A DNA stretch of 64,000 nucleotides from Micromonospora sp. LH3U1 (GCF_028475105.1 NZ_CP116936.1:7005501-7069500); one strand, 5' to 3'; positions 40,434 to 48,800 are shown, numbered from the stretch's first letter. Program-made: numbers and translations. Notes: generated by a model not told the origin, from the letters alone.

Positions 40434-40474
40434 CTGCCAGGCGGAAGGGTCGGTCAGGGCGTAGACCTGAAGAC

Positions 40475-41107
40475 ATGACGACGTACCGCGACCGTGCCGA
40501 GGCGGGCCGGGTGCTCTCCGATCGGCTCACCGCACTCATCGGCGATCCGGACGTCGTCGTCCTCGGCCTCGTCCGCGGCGGCGTGCCGGTCGCCCGGATC
40601 GTCGCCGAACGGCTCGGCGCGCCACTGGACGTGCTGGTCGTCCGCAAGCTCGGCATGCCGTGGGCCCGGGAGGTCGCCTTCGGCGCACTCGGGCCGGGCG
40701 GTGTCCAGGTGCTCAACGACGCGGTGGCCAGCGGACTCAGCAGCGACGACATCGCCGAGGTCAGCCATCGGGAGCAGACCGAATTGGAACGCCGGGAGCG
40801 GCTCTACCGCGGCGGTCGCGCACAGTTGGACCTCACCGGGCGGACCGCGGTGATCGTCGACGACGGCCTGGCCACCGGCGCTACCGCCCGTGCCGCCGTG
40901 GCGGTCGTCCGCCAACTCGGGGCACACCGGGTCGTGGTCGCGGTCCCGGTCGGCGCGCAGGAGGCGTACGAGTTGCTCGCCGCCGAGGCGGACCAGGTCA
41001 TCTGCACCCAACGCCCACCGGATTTCGGTGCGGTGAGCGTCTACTACGAGGACTTCCACGAAGTTTCCGACGAGGAAGTCGCCGAGGCGCTCACAGCAAC
41101 TGCCTAG
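40475..41107 (+). CDS. Phosphoribosyltransferase-fold protein
   Basis: 210 residues. The PRPP-binding loop is AVIVDDGLATGATARAAVAVVR (DDG-ATG), the diagnostic motif of type I phosphoribosyltransferases. The N-terminal half LGLVRGGVPVARIVAERLGAPLDVLVVRKLGMPWAREVAFGAL is typical of the stand-alone PRTases that are often encoded with or fused to dienelactone-hydrolase-like or erythromycin-esterase proteins. The nucleobase is not predictable and the protein may not be a metabolic PRTase. ATG 40475; 22 bp before the zinc-ribbon gene. Confidence 0.88.
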   Translation: MTTYRDRAEAGRVLSDRLTALIGDPDVVVLGLVRGGVPVARIVAERLGAPLDVLVVRKLGMPWAREVAFGALGPGGVQVLNDAVASGLSSDDIAEVSHREQTELERRERLYRGGRAQLDLTGRTAVIVDDGLATGATARAAVAVVRQLGAHRVVVAVPVGAQEAYELLAAEADQVICTQRPPDFGAVSVYYEDFHEVSDEEVAEALTATA

Positions 41108-41129
41108 GTCGAGCGGGTACCGTCGGGCG

Positions 41130-41507
41130 ATGAGTAGTCTCACCTGTCCCAAGTGTCACGGAGATATGCGCCAGTACGAGCGCAGCGGCGTCGTCATCGA
41201 CCAGTGCGGGGAGTGCCGAGGCATCTTCCTGGACCGCGGCGAGTTGGAGAAGCTGTTCGAGGCGGAGGCCAACTGGAGTCGCCAACAGGGTGGTGGCGCG
41301 CCAGCGCAGCCCGCCCAGCAGCCGGCCGGCTACCCGCCCCCGCCGCCTCCGGCGCAGCCCGGTTACGGTGCCGTTCCGCCGCCCCCGCCCGCACACGGCT
41401 ACCCGCCGGCGCCGGCCTACGGCCACCAGCAGCAACAGCACCAGGGTTACCACGGGCACTACCGACAGAAGAAGCGCAAGGGCTTCCTCGACGACATGTT
41501 CGGCTGA
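41130..41507 (+). CDS. TFIIB-type zinc-ribbon protein with Pro/Gln/His tail
   Basis: 125 residues. The N-terminal 45 residues form a TFIIB-like zinc finger (zf-TFIIB, PF13453): LTCPKCHGDMRQYERSGVVIDQCGECRGIFLDRGELEKLF, with CPxC and CxxC pairs. The rest is low complexity: PPPPPPAQPGYG, HGYPPAPAYGHQQQQHQGYHGHY, then a basic KKRKGFLDDMFG end. The zinc ribbon is common in small actinobacterial proteins; the role is unknown, perhaps nucleic-acid or chaperone binding. The FLDDMFG-type end is a recurrent feature of the family. Confidence 0.88.
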   Translation: MSSLTCPKCHGDMRQYERSGVVIDQCGECRGIFLDRGELEKLFEAEANWSRQQGGGAPAQPAQQPAGYPPPPPPAQPGYGAVPPPPPAHGYPPAPAYGHQQQQHQGYHGHYRQKKRKGFLDDMFG

Positions 41508-41589
41508 GCCGAGACCGGCAGCCCGCCCGGGTCGATCCACGCATCGGCCCGGGCACATCGTCGGGACGGTCCATGCGAGGCTGAATCGC

Positions 41590-42267
41590 ATGACGGCGAT
41601 CCGACCGGACGATGCGCTGGCCCAGGCGTACGACGGGATCACCGCGGTGGTCGGCGACCTGGACGACGCTGACCTGCAACGAGCCACCCGGTGCCAGGGC
41701 TGGCTCGTCGCGGACCTGCTGCTCCACCTGCTCGGCGACGCCCAGCGGGCACTTGTCGCTCTGGCCAGCCCCGCCGAGGGTCCCGCCGACGTCGACGACG
41801 TGAGCTACTGGCGTGACTTCCCCGCCAGCGCTGACGACGACACCCGGCACGCCTGGTGGGTCCGCCGATCGGCCGCCGCGTTCGACCGCCCGACCGGGAT
41901 CGTCCGGCTCTGGCGGGAGACCGCCCCTGCGGCCGTCCGCGCCGCCGCGTCAGCCAACCCCGAGGGGTACGTGACCACGCAGGGGCACGTACTGCGCGTA
42001 CCGGATTTCCTCGCCACCCTGACCACCGAGGCCGTCGTCCATCACCTGGACCTGACAGCAGACCTGCCCGGCGCGCCGCCGCCCGGCCCATTGGCGGTAC
42101 GCGTCGCGGTGGCCACCATGGACGGCCTGCTCAGCGACGACACGGTTCGCCCCACCGCCTGGAACGACCACGACTTCCTGCTGAAAGCCACCGGGCGCGT
42201 CCCGCTCACCGACCGGGACCGGCTGGAGTTGGGCGAGTCGGCGGGCTGGTTTCCGCTGCTCGGCTGA
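41590..42267 (+). CDS. DinB-fold / maleylpyruvate isomerase N-terminal domain protein
   Basis: 225 residues. The N-terminal four-helix bundle has the metal-site pattern RCQGWLVADLLLHLLGDAQRAL (the W..D...H segment of MDMPI_N proteins) and a later His in TTEAVVHHLDLTADLPG. These proteins are mycothiol- or bacillithiol-dependent isomerases and transferases; actinomycetes use mycothiol, made from the inositol phosphate that ino1 (58 kb) supplies. The C-terminus (LLKATGRVPLTDRDRLELGESAGWFPLLG) resembles the SCP2-like or MDMPI_C part. Convergent with dnaB, 16 bp apart. Confidence 0.82.
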   Translation: MTAIRPDDALAQAYDGITAVVGDLDDADLQRATRCQGWLVADLLLHLLGDAQRALVALASPAEGPADVDDVSYWRDFPASADDDTRHAWWVRRSAAAFDRPTGIVRLWRETAPAAVRAAASANPEGYVTTQGHVLRVPDFLATLTTEAVVHHLDLTADLPGAPPPGPLAVRVAVATMDGLLSDDTVRPTAWNDHDFLLKATGRVPLTDRDRLELGESAGWFPLLG

Positions 42268-42283
42268 CCTGCCCCCGCGTTGA

Positions 42284-45106
42284 TCAGCCGATGGCCATGT
42301 CCACGAAACGGGACAGGTGCAGTTGGGCCGCGACGGTCACGGTGTCGGTCGGTCCATTTCGATGCTTGGCAACAATAAAATCCGCCTCGCCCGCCCGCGG
42401 CGACTCCTTGTCGTAGTAGTCGTCGCGGTGCAGAAGGATGACAACGTCGGCATCCTGCTCAATCGATCCCGATTCACGCAAATCGGACAACTGGGGCCGC
42501 TTGTCGGTGCGCTGCTCCGGGCCACGGTTCAGCTGACTGACCGCGATGACCGGGCACTCGACCTCCTTGGCCAACAGCTTCAGACCACGCGAAAGGTCTG
42601 CGACCTCCTGCTGGCGGCTCTCGGTGCGCTTCGGTGAGGTCATCAGCTGGAGATAGTCGACCACGATCATCTTGAGGTCGTGCCGCTGCTTGAGCCGACG
42701 AGCCTTGGCCCGGATCTCCATCAGGTTCATGCTCGGCGTGTCGTCGACGAAGAGCGGCGCCTCGCTGATCTCGCCCATGCATCGGGCCAGCTTGGTCCAG
42801 TCGTCGTCGGAGAGTTGTCCACTACGCAGCACGTGCAGTGGCACCCGCGCCTCGGCCGAGAGCAGTCGCATCACGATCTCGACCTTGCTCATTTCCAGCG
42901 AGAAGATCGCGGCGGCCTGGTTGGCGCGAATCGCGGCATGTCGGGCAAAGTCCATGCTGGCCGTGCTGTTGTGAGTAGGAATCATTGCCCGGCTGGCCAG
43001 GTAGAGATGGTCGGGGTTGTCGACCGTGACACACCGGACCGGAACGCTCGGCACCGGGCGAACGTCGACGATGAACCGCGAGGTCGTCCGGACGTCGGAG
43101 GCGGTGCGGCGGCGTTCGGCGTGCGCATCCTGCTTTCGCTTGAGCCGGAAGATGGCATCTGGCGTGGAGAAGTTCAACGTGTACGCGATGGACGACTCGG
43201 GGGTGCGACCGCGTACCGGCTTCGCGGTGACCGTGCAGCGGTAGCCGAGGCTGACGACGAGTTCGCGCACGTTCTCCGCCAACCGCTTCGAGGTCGACGT
43301 GTACTGGAGGTTGCCGGCGGGGGCGACGGTGCCGTCGTTGTCCATCAGCCCAGCCAGCAGCGCTCGGCGCTGAGCCTCTGAGGCGCGCAGGTAGCCGCCC
43401 GGGATGTGCTTGTCAGCCGCCACCCCGATCTGACGCAACAGCCCGAGGAAAGATCCGTTCCGGCTGTGGCAGCCGGCATACTTCATGGTTGCTGGATTCT
43501 CACGCAGCGCCCGGGTCGAACCGCCGCAGTCCACGCAGAAGCCGTTTTCACGAGCGGCAGGCTTGGGCGGCAACAGGATGGTGTAGACCATCGGCCCGGT
43601 GGGCCGAACGGCGAAGCCGTCCGCCTCGACCTGCGTGACCATTTCCGGATCGGCGGTGGTAAATCGGCTGGCCGCGGTGTGGCCGTCGCCGAGCCACACC
43701 CCCAACGTGTAGGGCGGGACCAACAACTCCCGGTCCGAAAGCTGAAGGGGAGCGCTGTTCCGTACGGCGTGGTTGAGCCGTCGTTCGGCGGTGGCAGTAC
43801 GCAGCGTGGCCGCGATCTCGGCAGTGGTCACGACACCGTCGTGGTCGGCCCGGCTGTCAGCATTGACCTCCCGCTCGGCCCGTTGAAGAAGCGCGCCCAG
43901 AAGCGGACCGGCCGGATAGCCGGGCGCAGCCAAGTTCCGTGGCTTGCCGCTACGGACGATAGGGCGGCTGATCCGGCCAATCGACCCGACCTCACGGGCG
44001 ACGGTGTGCAGGACATGCCGAAACTCCGGCCCAACCTGCTCGATCGTGTCGAAGAGTGTGATCGGCTGGTTCTGCAAGGCGCTGAGCCTCTTGTTTGCCG
44101 CACGTAGATTGGCCAGCGAGGACTCTGGCCAGTGCCGCCTTTGCCGCGCCGGTCCCTGCCGCCGACTCGCGCGGCTGGTGGTCTTCCACAGGTGCTCCGC
44201 GTCGGCCACGATGACCGTGCCGTCGGAGAACTCGACCTCGTAGCAGGGACGGTCGTGCATGACATCGAAGGCGTGTGTGACCGTGGTGGGGCTACCGTCT
44301 GCCGCTAGTAGTCGATCACCCGCACGGACCTCGCCCATGGTGGTCCAGCCATCGGGAGTCGGCAGCGGGGTATCGAGCGCGAGCGCCTTGCCCAGACCGG
44401 GCCTTCCGGCCACGATGATCAGCTGCCCGGCGTGCAGGCCGTTGAGCAGTCGGTCCAGGTCGCTGAAGCCGGTCGGTACGCCGGTCATCATGCCGCCCGA
44501 CGCCCCCACCGCCTCGATCTCGTCGAGCGTCGGCTGCAACATGTCGGCCAGGATCGCGAAGTCCTCGCTGACCCGGCGTTCGGTGACGTCGTAGACCGCC
44601 TGCTGGGCGAGGTCCACGACGTCGTCGACGTCGCGGCTGCCGCCACTGGCGGTGCCGTAGCCCAGCTGCACGATCTTGGTGCCGGCCTCGACCAACCGGC
44701 GCAGCACCGCCCGTTCGCTGACGATCCGCGCGTAGTAGGCGGCGTTCGCGGCGGTGGGCACGCTGGCGATGAGGGTGTGCAGGTAGGGCGCGCCGCCGAT
44801 GCGTACCAGGTCACCGGAGTCGGCCAGCGCCGCCCCGACCGTGATCGAGTCGGCCGGCTCACCCCGGCCGTAGATGTCGAGAATGATGTCGAAGATGGTG
44901 GCGTGCACCGGCCGATAGAAGTCGTTGGTCTTGAGGATCTCGACGACGTCGGCGATGGCGTCCTTGGAGAGCAGCATGCCGCCGAGGACGCACTGCTCGG
45001 CGGCAACGTCCTGGGGCGGGGTCTTGTCGAACTGGCCGTCCCGCTGCGCGGGTGGCTGGCCGCCACCGGAGCGTGGCTCTGCCCGCATGTCGTCGGTGAC
45101 CGACAC
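42284..45106 (-). CDS. dnaB: Replicative DNA helicase DnaB with in-frame intein
   Basis: 940-residue precursor; excising the 473-residue intein leaves 467 residues, normal for DnaB. N-terminal domain: PPQDVAAEQCVLGGMLLSKDAIADVVEIL. RecA-like domain: IIVAGRPGLGK interrupted after the Walker A Lys, resuming STASMDFARHAAIRANQAAAIFSLEMSK, then Walker B MIVVDYLQLM, SQLNRGPEQRTDKRPQLSDLRESGSIEQDADVV and the DNA-binding loop region. DnaB is the hexameric fork helicase. GTG 45106 has SD GGAGGGG 6 bases upstream; the frame stays open upstream to 45328 without support. The insertion at the P-loop makes helicase activity dependent on splicing. Confidence 0.95.
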   Translation of the reverse strand: MSVTDDMRAEPRSGGGQPPAQRDGQFDKTPPQDVAAEQCVLGGMLLSKDAIADVVEILKTNDFYRPVHATIFDIILDIYGRGEPADSITVGAALADSGDLVRIGGAPYLHTLIASVPTAANAAYYARIVSERAVLRRLVEAGTKIVQLGYGTASGGSRDVDDVVDLAQQAVYDVTERRVSEDFAILADMLQPTLDEIEAVGASGGMMTGVPTGFSDLDRLLNGLHAGQLIIVAGRPGLGKALALDTPLPTPDGWTTMGEVRAGDRLLAADGSPTTVTHAFDVMHDRPCYEVEFSDGTVIVADAEHLWKTTSRASRRQGPARQRRHWPESSLANLRAANKRLSALQNQPITLFDTIEQVGPEFRHVLHTVAREVGSIGRISRPIVRSGKPRNLAAPGYPAGPLLGALLQRAEREVNADSRADHDGVVTTAEIAATLRTATAERRLNHAVRNSAPLQLSDRELLVPPYTLGVWLGDGHTAASRFTTADPEMVTQVEADGFAVRPTGPMVYTILLPPKPAARENGFCVDCGGSTRALRENPATMKYAGCHSRNGSFLGLLRQIGVAADKHIPGGYLRASEAQRRALLAGLMDNDGTVAPAGNLQYTSTSKRLAENVRELVVSLGYRCTVTAKPVRGRTPESSIAYTLNFSTPDAIFRLKRKQDAHAERRRTASDVRTTSRFIVDVRPVPSVPVRCVTVDNPDHLYLASRAMIPTHNSTASMDFARHAAIRANQAAAIFSLEMSKVEIVMRLLSAEARVPLHVLRSGQLSDDDWTKLARCMGEISEAPLFVDDTPSMNLMEIRAKARRLKQRHDLKMIVVDYLQLMTSPKRTESRQQEVADLSRGLKLLAKEVECPVIAVSQLNRGPEQRTDKRPQLSDLRESGSIEQDADVVILLHRDDYYDKESPRAGEADFIVAKHRNGPTDTVTVAAQLHLSRFVDMAIG
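42968..44386 (-). mobile_element. Intein in DnaB (class 3 signature) with LAGLIDADG endonuclease
   Basis: 473 residues inserted between Lys of GLGK and Ser of STASMD (precursor residues 241-713). The first residue is Ala, not Cys/Ser; the last are THN followed by extein Ser. The class 3 Trp-Cys-Thr triplet is present: Trp67 in block B (ADAEHLWKTT), Cys452 in block F (VRCVTVDNPDHLYL) and Thr471 before HN. The centre carries two DOD endonuclease dodecapeptides, LGVWLGDGHT and LLAGLMDNDGTV, which look intact, plus a zinc-like CVDCGG. So it is a full-size mobile intein rather than a mini-intein. Confidence 0.93.
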
Positions 45107-45501
45107 GGGTACCCCCTCCACTGCGCCGGATCCGATCCCAGCTCTACCGCTGGGGTGCGACACTTCCGTCCGACCGGGCCGGTCGATCGGGGGCCATCGC
45201 CGGCGGTCGAGGGCCAACCATACGGACCCCGAGGTCAGAGACTCAACAACGCCGGTGGACGAGCCTCTGGACAACCTGTGGATGCCGGGCGACAGCATGT
45301 GCGCAGGGTGTGCACAGCCTGTGGACAACCACTGGGGAATTCTCAGTCATAAGTCGTTGACCTGCGCAAACATGCTCCCCAGCCTGTGGAGGAGAATATT
45401 TCGGTCGGGCCTGTGACACGATCGTCCCGTACTATCTCCAGCGAACGGCTACACCTGGACAGCGGATTCCGCTTTCGGTTCAGAAGGGTCACACTCCGGC
45501 C
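45107..45501. other. Regulatory region between dnaB and the next gene, with DnaA boxes
   Basis: 395 bp without a supported gene. It contains an exact actinobacterial DnaA box TGTGGACAA (TTGTCCACA on the other strand) at 45320-45328, plus related words TGTGGATGC (45277-45285), TCTGGACAA (45266-45274) and TGTGGAGGA (45385-45393). A TTGACC -35-like word is at 45357-45362 with no good -10 at the right distance. It should hold the divergent promoters of dnaB and the 45502 gene. Confidence 0.5.
45320..45328 (-). promoter_or_regulatory. DnaA box (TTGTCCACA)
   Basis: TGTGGACAA on the plus strand is the exact reverse complement of TTGTCCACA, the preferred box in Streptomyces and Micrococcus. It lies about 214 bp before the dnaB start with weaker boxes on both sides. 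Confidence 0.5.
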
Positions 45502-47025
45502 GTGAATTACCGGGACTGGGGACGCGGGGAAGGAAGCCCGCGCGAGCGCCAGCCGACCGCCTCGTGGGATGAGCGCGCGGCGTCCCTTCCTGTTGACCCT
45601 TACGACGAGGACGGGCGCTACCGCACCTCCAGCCGGCGGCGTGCCTTGGACCGAGGCCAGGACGAGCCCGTCGACGCCTACCTGCCCCGGTGGGCATTGG
45701 AGTCGGGAGTCCGGCACGCTGACGGCGACGGTCGCCACGCGGCACCGGACGAGCGCGAGCCCGAGCGGCCGACGTCCGGTACCGGCCGTCGGTCCGCCGA
45801 GTCGCGGGGCAGCCGGCGGCGGAGCGGTGAGACGAGTTGGCCGGAGCAGGCGGCGATCAGCGCGGCACCGGAATCGGACCACACCCGAGAGTGGACGCTC
45901 GACCGTCCGCAGGAGCAGGGGTACGCGGGTCGCCGACGCGCCGACGCCGGGGAGGACGAACCGGTCTCCGGCGCTGTCCCGGACCGCCGTCCCCGCCGTG
46001 CACCCGCTGGCCGCCCGCAGGTGATCTGGTCGGGTGGGGATCTGGAACCCGCCCCGACCGATCCGCCGCCTGAGCAGGAAGTGAGCCGACCCAGCCGGCG
46101 CAGCCGCCGTGCGGCGGAGGAGTCCTGGTCCCGCCCGGCGGCCGACCCATGGGCACGCGGGTCGGAACGGGCGGCTGAGCCCGAGCCGTCGTACCCGCCT
46201 GCGGTGGATCCGTGGGACGCCTCGGGCCTGCACGCGTGGCCGCCTGCGGACGCTGCGGACCTGAGCGGGCAGTGGTCGGCGGTGGAGAGCGTCGGTGGCT
46301 GGGAACGGTCCGACCGCACCGGCCAGTGGGAGCGGTCCGCGATCGAGGACGACCAGTGGGACCGTACGATGCCGCCGCGCTCCGACCGGTCGGTGGCTGC
46401 CGAGGGTTGGCCGCCCCGGGACGACGGGTTCTTGTCCGGCGCTCGGCTGGCCGATGATGACCCCCGTTGGACGGATCCGCCGACGTCGGCGCCCCGGTCC
46501 CCGGTGGTGGGCTACACCGCCCCGCGCCCGCGCAGCGCGCCGGTGCCCCGCGGGGGTGCGCCACGGCGTCGGGCGGACCGGCCGGCGGTTGGGGCGGCGT
46601 CGGTGCGACAGCGAGTCGAGTCGGCGGCCACGGGCGCCTGGGCGCGGCGCCTGGAGGACGACCTGCTCGACCCGGACCCGGGTGGGTCCTTCCGACCGTT
46701 GCTGTACACCGCCGCCTGTTACCTGGTGCCGGCGGTTCTGATCTTCGTCTGGCTGTTGACGTTGGACAGCCAGGCGCCGGCTGGTTGTGTGACCGACATC
46801 AGCGGGGGCGGGTGCGACTCGCCCCGGTCGCGCGCGTTGGAGTCGCTACTCGGCGGCTCGCCGCGCTTCGGGTTGGCGCTGGTGAGCAGTCTGGTGGTGG
46901 CTGCGCTGTTGCGTCGGGTGGGCACGACGTGGCGCTCGGCGACCATCGCGCTGGCTGCCGCCGTGGTCGGTGGCGGCCTCTCGACGGTGCTGATCAGCGC
47001 GGTGACCGGTCAGCCGATCGGCTGA
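45502..47025 (+). CDS. Trp/Arg-rich membrane protein, function unknown
   Basis: 507 residues. The first 390 or so are disordered and rich in Asp, Glu, Arg, Pro and Trp, with several W-containing motifs (SWPEQ, REWTLDRP, GQWSAVES, GGWERSDRTGQWERS, DQWDRT). The C-terminal 120 residues have three membrane segments: PLLYTAACYLVPAVLIFVWLLTL, FGLALVSSLVVAALLRRV and SATIALAAAVVGGGLSTVLISAV, with a Cys pair (GCVTDISGGGC) in the first outside loop. Family not recognised; this position next to dnaB is kept by a similar protein in related genomes as far as I recall. GTG 45502 is used. Confidence 0.7.
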   Translation: MNYRDWGRGEGSPRERQPTASWDERAASLPVDPYDEDGRYRTSSRRRALDRGQDEPVDAYLPRWALESGVRHADGDGRHAAPDEREPERPTSGTGRRSAESRGSRRRSGETSWPEQAAISAAPESDHTREWTLDRPQEQGYAGRRRADAGEDEPVSGAVPDRRPRRAPAGRPQVIWSGGDLEPAPTDPPPEQEVSRPSRRSRRAAEESWSRPAADPWARGSERAAEPEPSYPPAVDPWDASGLHAWPPADAADLSGQWSAVESVGGWERSDRTGQWERSAIEDDQWDRTMPPRSDRSVAAEGWPPRDDGFLSGARLADDDPRWTDPPTSAPRSPVVGYTAPRPRSAPVPRGGAPRRRADRPAVGAASVRQRVESAATGAWARRLEDDLLDPDPGGSFRPLLYTAACYLVPAVLIFVWLLTLDSQAPAGCVTDISGGGCDSPRSRALESLLGGSPRFGLALVSSLVVAALLRRVGTTWRSATIALAAAVVGGGLSTVLISAVTGQPIG

Positions 47026-47088
47026 CCGGCGTGCGGGTCGACGCCGCACCGAGCAGGCCGCCCGCACCAGCCCGGATGACGTACTACG

Positions 47089-47128
47089 CACGAGGGCCCG
47101 CACCGATCGCTCGGTGCGGGCCCTCGTG
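47089..47128. terminator. 18-bp perfect hairpin between convergent genes
   Basis: CACGAGGGCCCGCACCGA (47089-47106) and its complement (47111-47128) flank the loop TCGC, between the 45502 gene (+) and rplI (-). It is the strong end of the ribosomal protein operon. Confidence 0.85.
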
Positions 47129-47143
47129 GTGGTGTTGCGGACG

Positions 47144-47590
47144 TCAGCCCTGAACGACGTTCAGGTTGAACGACGCGGTCACCTCAGGGTGCAGCTTGAT
47201 CTTCACCGGGTAGGTGCCGATCGACTTGATGTGACCGGGCACCTCCAGCCGCCGCCGGTCGAGGACCGGGCCGGTGGCCGCCTTGACGGCGTCGACGATC
47301 TCGGCCGGAGTGACCGAGCCGAAGAGCCGTCCGCCGTCGCCGGCGCGGACCTTCAGGTTGACCTTGAGACCCTCGAGCTGAGCCTTGACCTCGTTGGCGT
47401 GGTCGAGGTCGCGGATCTCGCGGGCCCCACGGGCCCGCTTGATGACCGTGACCTGCTTTTCCGCGCCCTTGGTCCAGACGATCGCGAAGCCCTGCGGCAG
47501 CAGGTAGTTACGGCCGTAGCCGTCCTTGACCTCGACGATGTCGCCCGGGGCACCGAGGCCGGACACTTCCTGAGTCAGGATGATCTTCAT
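47144..47590 (-). CDS. rplI: 50S ribosomal protein L9
   Basis: 148 residues, the usual length. The N-terminal rRNA-binding domain MKIILTQEVSGLGAPGDIVEVKDGYGRNYLLPQGFAI is fully conserved, followed by the long exposed helix (AKSEV-type, here RARGAREIRDLDHANEVKAQLEGL) and the C-terminal domain with LFGSVTPAEIVDAVKAATG and LHPEVTASFNLNVVQG. ATG 47590 follows SD GAGGAGG. It is 14 bp after rpsR, last in the rpsF-ssb-rpsR-rplI operon. Confidence 0.98.
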   Translation of the reverse strand: MKIILTQEVSGLGAPGDIVEVKDGYGRNYLLPQGFAIVWTKGAEKQVTVIKRARGAREIRDLDHANEVKAQLEGLKVNLKVRAGDGGRLFGSVTPAEIVDAVKAATGPVLDRRRLEVPGHIKSIGTYPVKIKLHPEVTASFNLNVVQG

Positions 47591-47604
47591 ATCGGTGCCT
47601 CCTC

Positions 47605-47886
47605 TCAGCGGGTGGTGGCCGTGTACGGCAGGAGCGCCATCTCACGGGCGTTCTTGACCGCACGAGCGATCTGACGCTGCTGCTGCGAGGTAACGCCGGT
47701 CACCCGCCGAGCGCGGATCTTGCCGCGGTCGGAGATGAACTTGCGCAGCAGCGCGGTGTCCTTGTAGTCGATGTAGGCGATCCCGTCCTTGTCGAGCGGG
47801 TTCACCTTCTTCTTGGGCTTGCGCAGTGCCGCAGCCTTGGCCGTTGCACGTGCACCTGGTTTGCGATCGCGGGCGCTCGGCGCCAT
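47605..47886 (-). CDS. rpsR: 30S ribosomal protein S18, cysteine-free form
   Basis: 93 residues. The S18 core is conserved: IAYIDYKDTALLRKFISDRGKIRARRVTGVTSQQQRQIARAVKNAREMALLPYT. The N-terminal extension is basic (MAPSARDRKPGARATAKAAALRKPKKKVNPLDKDG). The CxxC zinc site of many actinobacterial S18 proteins is absent (VNPLDKDG in place of VCAFCKDK), so this is the C-minus, zinc-independent type. The ATG shares one base with the ssb stop (TAATG), so translation is coupled. Confidence 0.97.
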   Translation of the reverse strand: MAPSARDRKPGARATAKAAALRKPKKKVNPLDKDGIAYIDYKDTALLRKFISDRGKIRARRVTGVTSQQQRQIARAVKNAREMALLPYTATTR

Positions 47887-48410
47887 TAGAAAGGTGGCTC
47901 CTCGTCAAAATTGGCGCCCGAACCGGCACGCGCGGGAGAGGGAGCAGCCGAAGCCCAGGGGTCGTCGAAGTTGCCTCCGCCGCCACCCTGGTTACCACCG
48001 CCACCGCCACCGCCGCCACCGAAGCCGCCGCCAGCGCCGCCGGAGCGGGACATCTTCTGCACCTTCGCCGTGGCGTAGCGCAGCGACGGGCCGATCTCGT
48101 CGACCTCAAGCTCGATGACAGTGCGCTTCTCACCCTCGCGGGTCTCGTAGGACCGCTGACGCAGCCGGCCCGACACGATCACCCGGGCGCCACGCTGCAG
48201 CGACTCGGCGACGTGCTCGGCGGCCTGCCGCCAGACGGTGCAAGCGAGGAACAGCGGCTCGCCGTCCTTCCATTCGTTCGACGCCTTGTCCATGAAACGG
48301 GGCGTCGAAGCGACTCGGAACTTGGCGACCGCAGCCCCGGAGGGGGTGAACCGCAACTCGGGGTCATCGGTCAGATTGCCGATGACCGTGATGGTGGTGT
48401 CTCCTGCCAT
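47886..48410 (-). CDS. ssb: Single-stranded DNA-binding protein
   Basis: 174 residues. OB-fold with TTITVIGNLTDDPELRFTPSGAAVAKFRVAST, WRQAAEHVAESLQRGARVIVSGRLRQRSYETREGEKRTVIELEVDEIGPSLRYA. The linker is a Gly-rich run and the C-terminal tip ANFDEEPPF is the acidic tail that docks partner proteins such as RecG, PriA or pol III subunits. ATG 48410 (MAGDTT) has SD GAGGAG 6 bases away, better than the two upstream ATGs. Located between rpsF and rpsR as in most actinobacteria. Confidence 0.97.
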   Translation of the reverse strand: MAGDTTITVIGNLTDDPELRFTPSGAAVAKFRVASTPRFMDKASNEWKDGEPLFLACTVWRQAAEHVAESLQRGARVIVSGRLRQRSYETREGEKRTVIELEVDEIGPSLRYATAKVQKMSRSGGAGGGFGGGGGGGGGNQGGGGGNFDDPWASAAPSPARAGSGANFDEEPPF

Positions 48411-48509
48411 GACCATCTCCTCGCGCACTCAGCGTCTCGTCGTACAGGCTCGCAGAGCCGTGCGACAGAGTCGCGGAGGCTGATCCGGACGAACCGGGGT
48501 TTGAATGCT

Positions 48510-48800
48510 TTAGCGCATTTCCGGTCGGATGACCTTGGTGCGCAGCACGGACTCGTTGAGCCGCAGCTGACGGTCCAGCTCGGCCACCGCAGCAGGCGTG
48601 GCCTGCATGTCGATGACGGCGTAGATGCCCTCAGCCTTTTTGTTGATCTCGTACGCGAGGCGCCTACGGCCCCATACGTCGGTCTTCTCAACCGAGCCAC
48701 CCGCGGTCCGAATCACGTTCAGGTACGTGTCGAGCGACGGTGCGACGGTGCGTTCCTCGAGGCTGGAGTCGAGGATGACCATTACTTCGTAATGACGCAA
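48510..48800 (-). CDS. rpsF: 30S ribosomal protein S6 (TTG start)
   Basis: 96 residues. MRHYEVMVILDSSLEERTVAPSLDTYLNVIRTAGGSVEKTDVWGRRRLAYEINKKAEGIYAVIDMQATPAAVAELDRQLRLNESVLRTKVIRPE is wholly typical (quoted here in parts by motif: RHYEVMVILD, WGRRRLAYEI, KAEGIYAV, DRQLRLNE). The start codon is TTG at 48800 with a perfect SD AGGAGGTGAG 8 bases upstream. It is the promoter-proximal gene of the operon. Confidence 0.97.
   Translation of the reverse strand: MRHYEVMVILDSSLEERTVAPSLDTYLNVIRTAGGSVEKTDVWGRRRLAYEINKKAEGIYAVIDMQATPAAVAELDRQLRLNESVLRTKVIRPEMR

Noticed and set aside
45107..45328. N-terminal extension of DnaB to 45328
   Set aside because: The extra 74 residues have no DnaB similarity, contain the DnaA-box region, and the GTG at 45106 has a strong SD.
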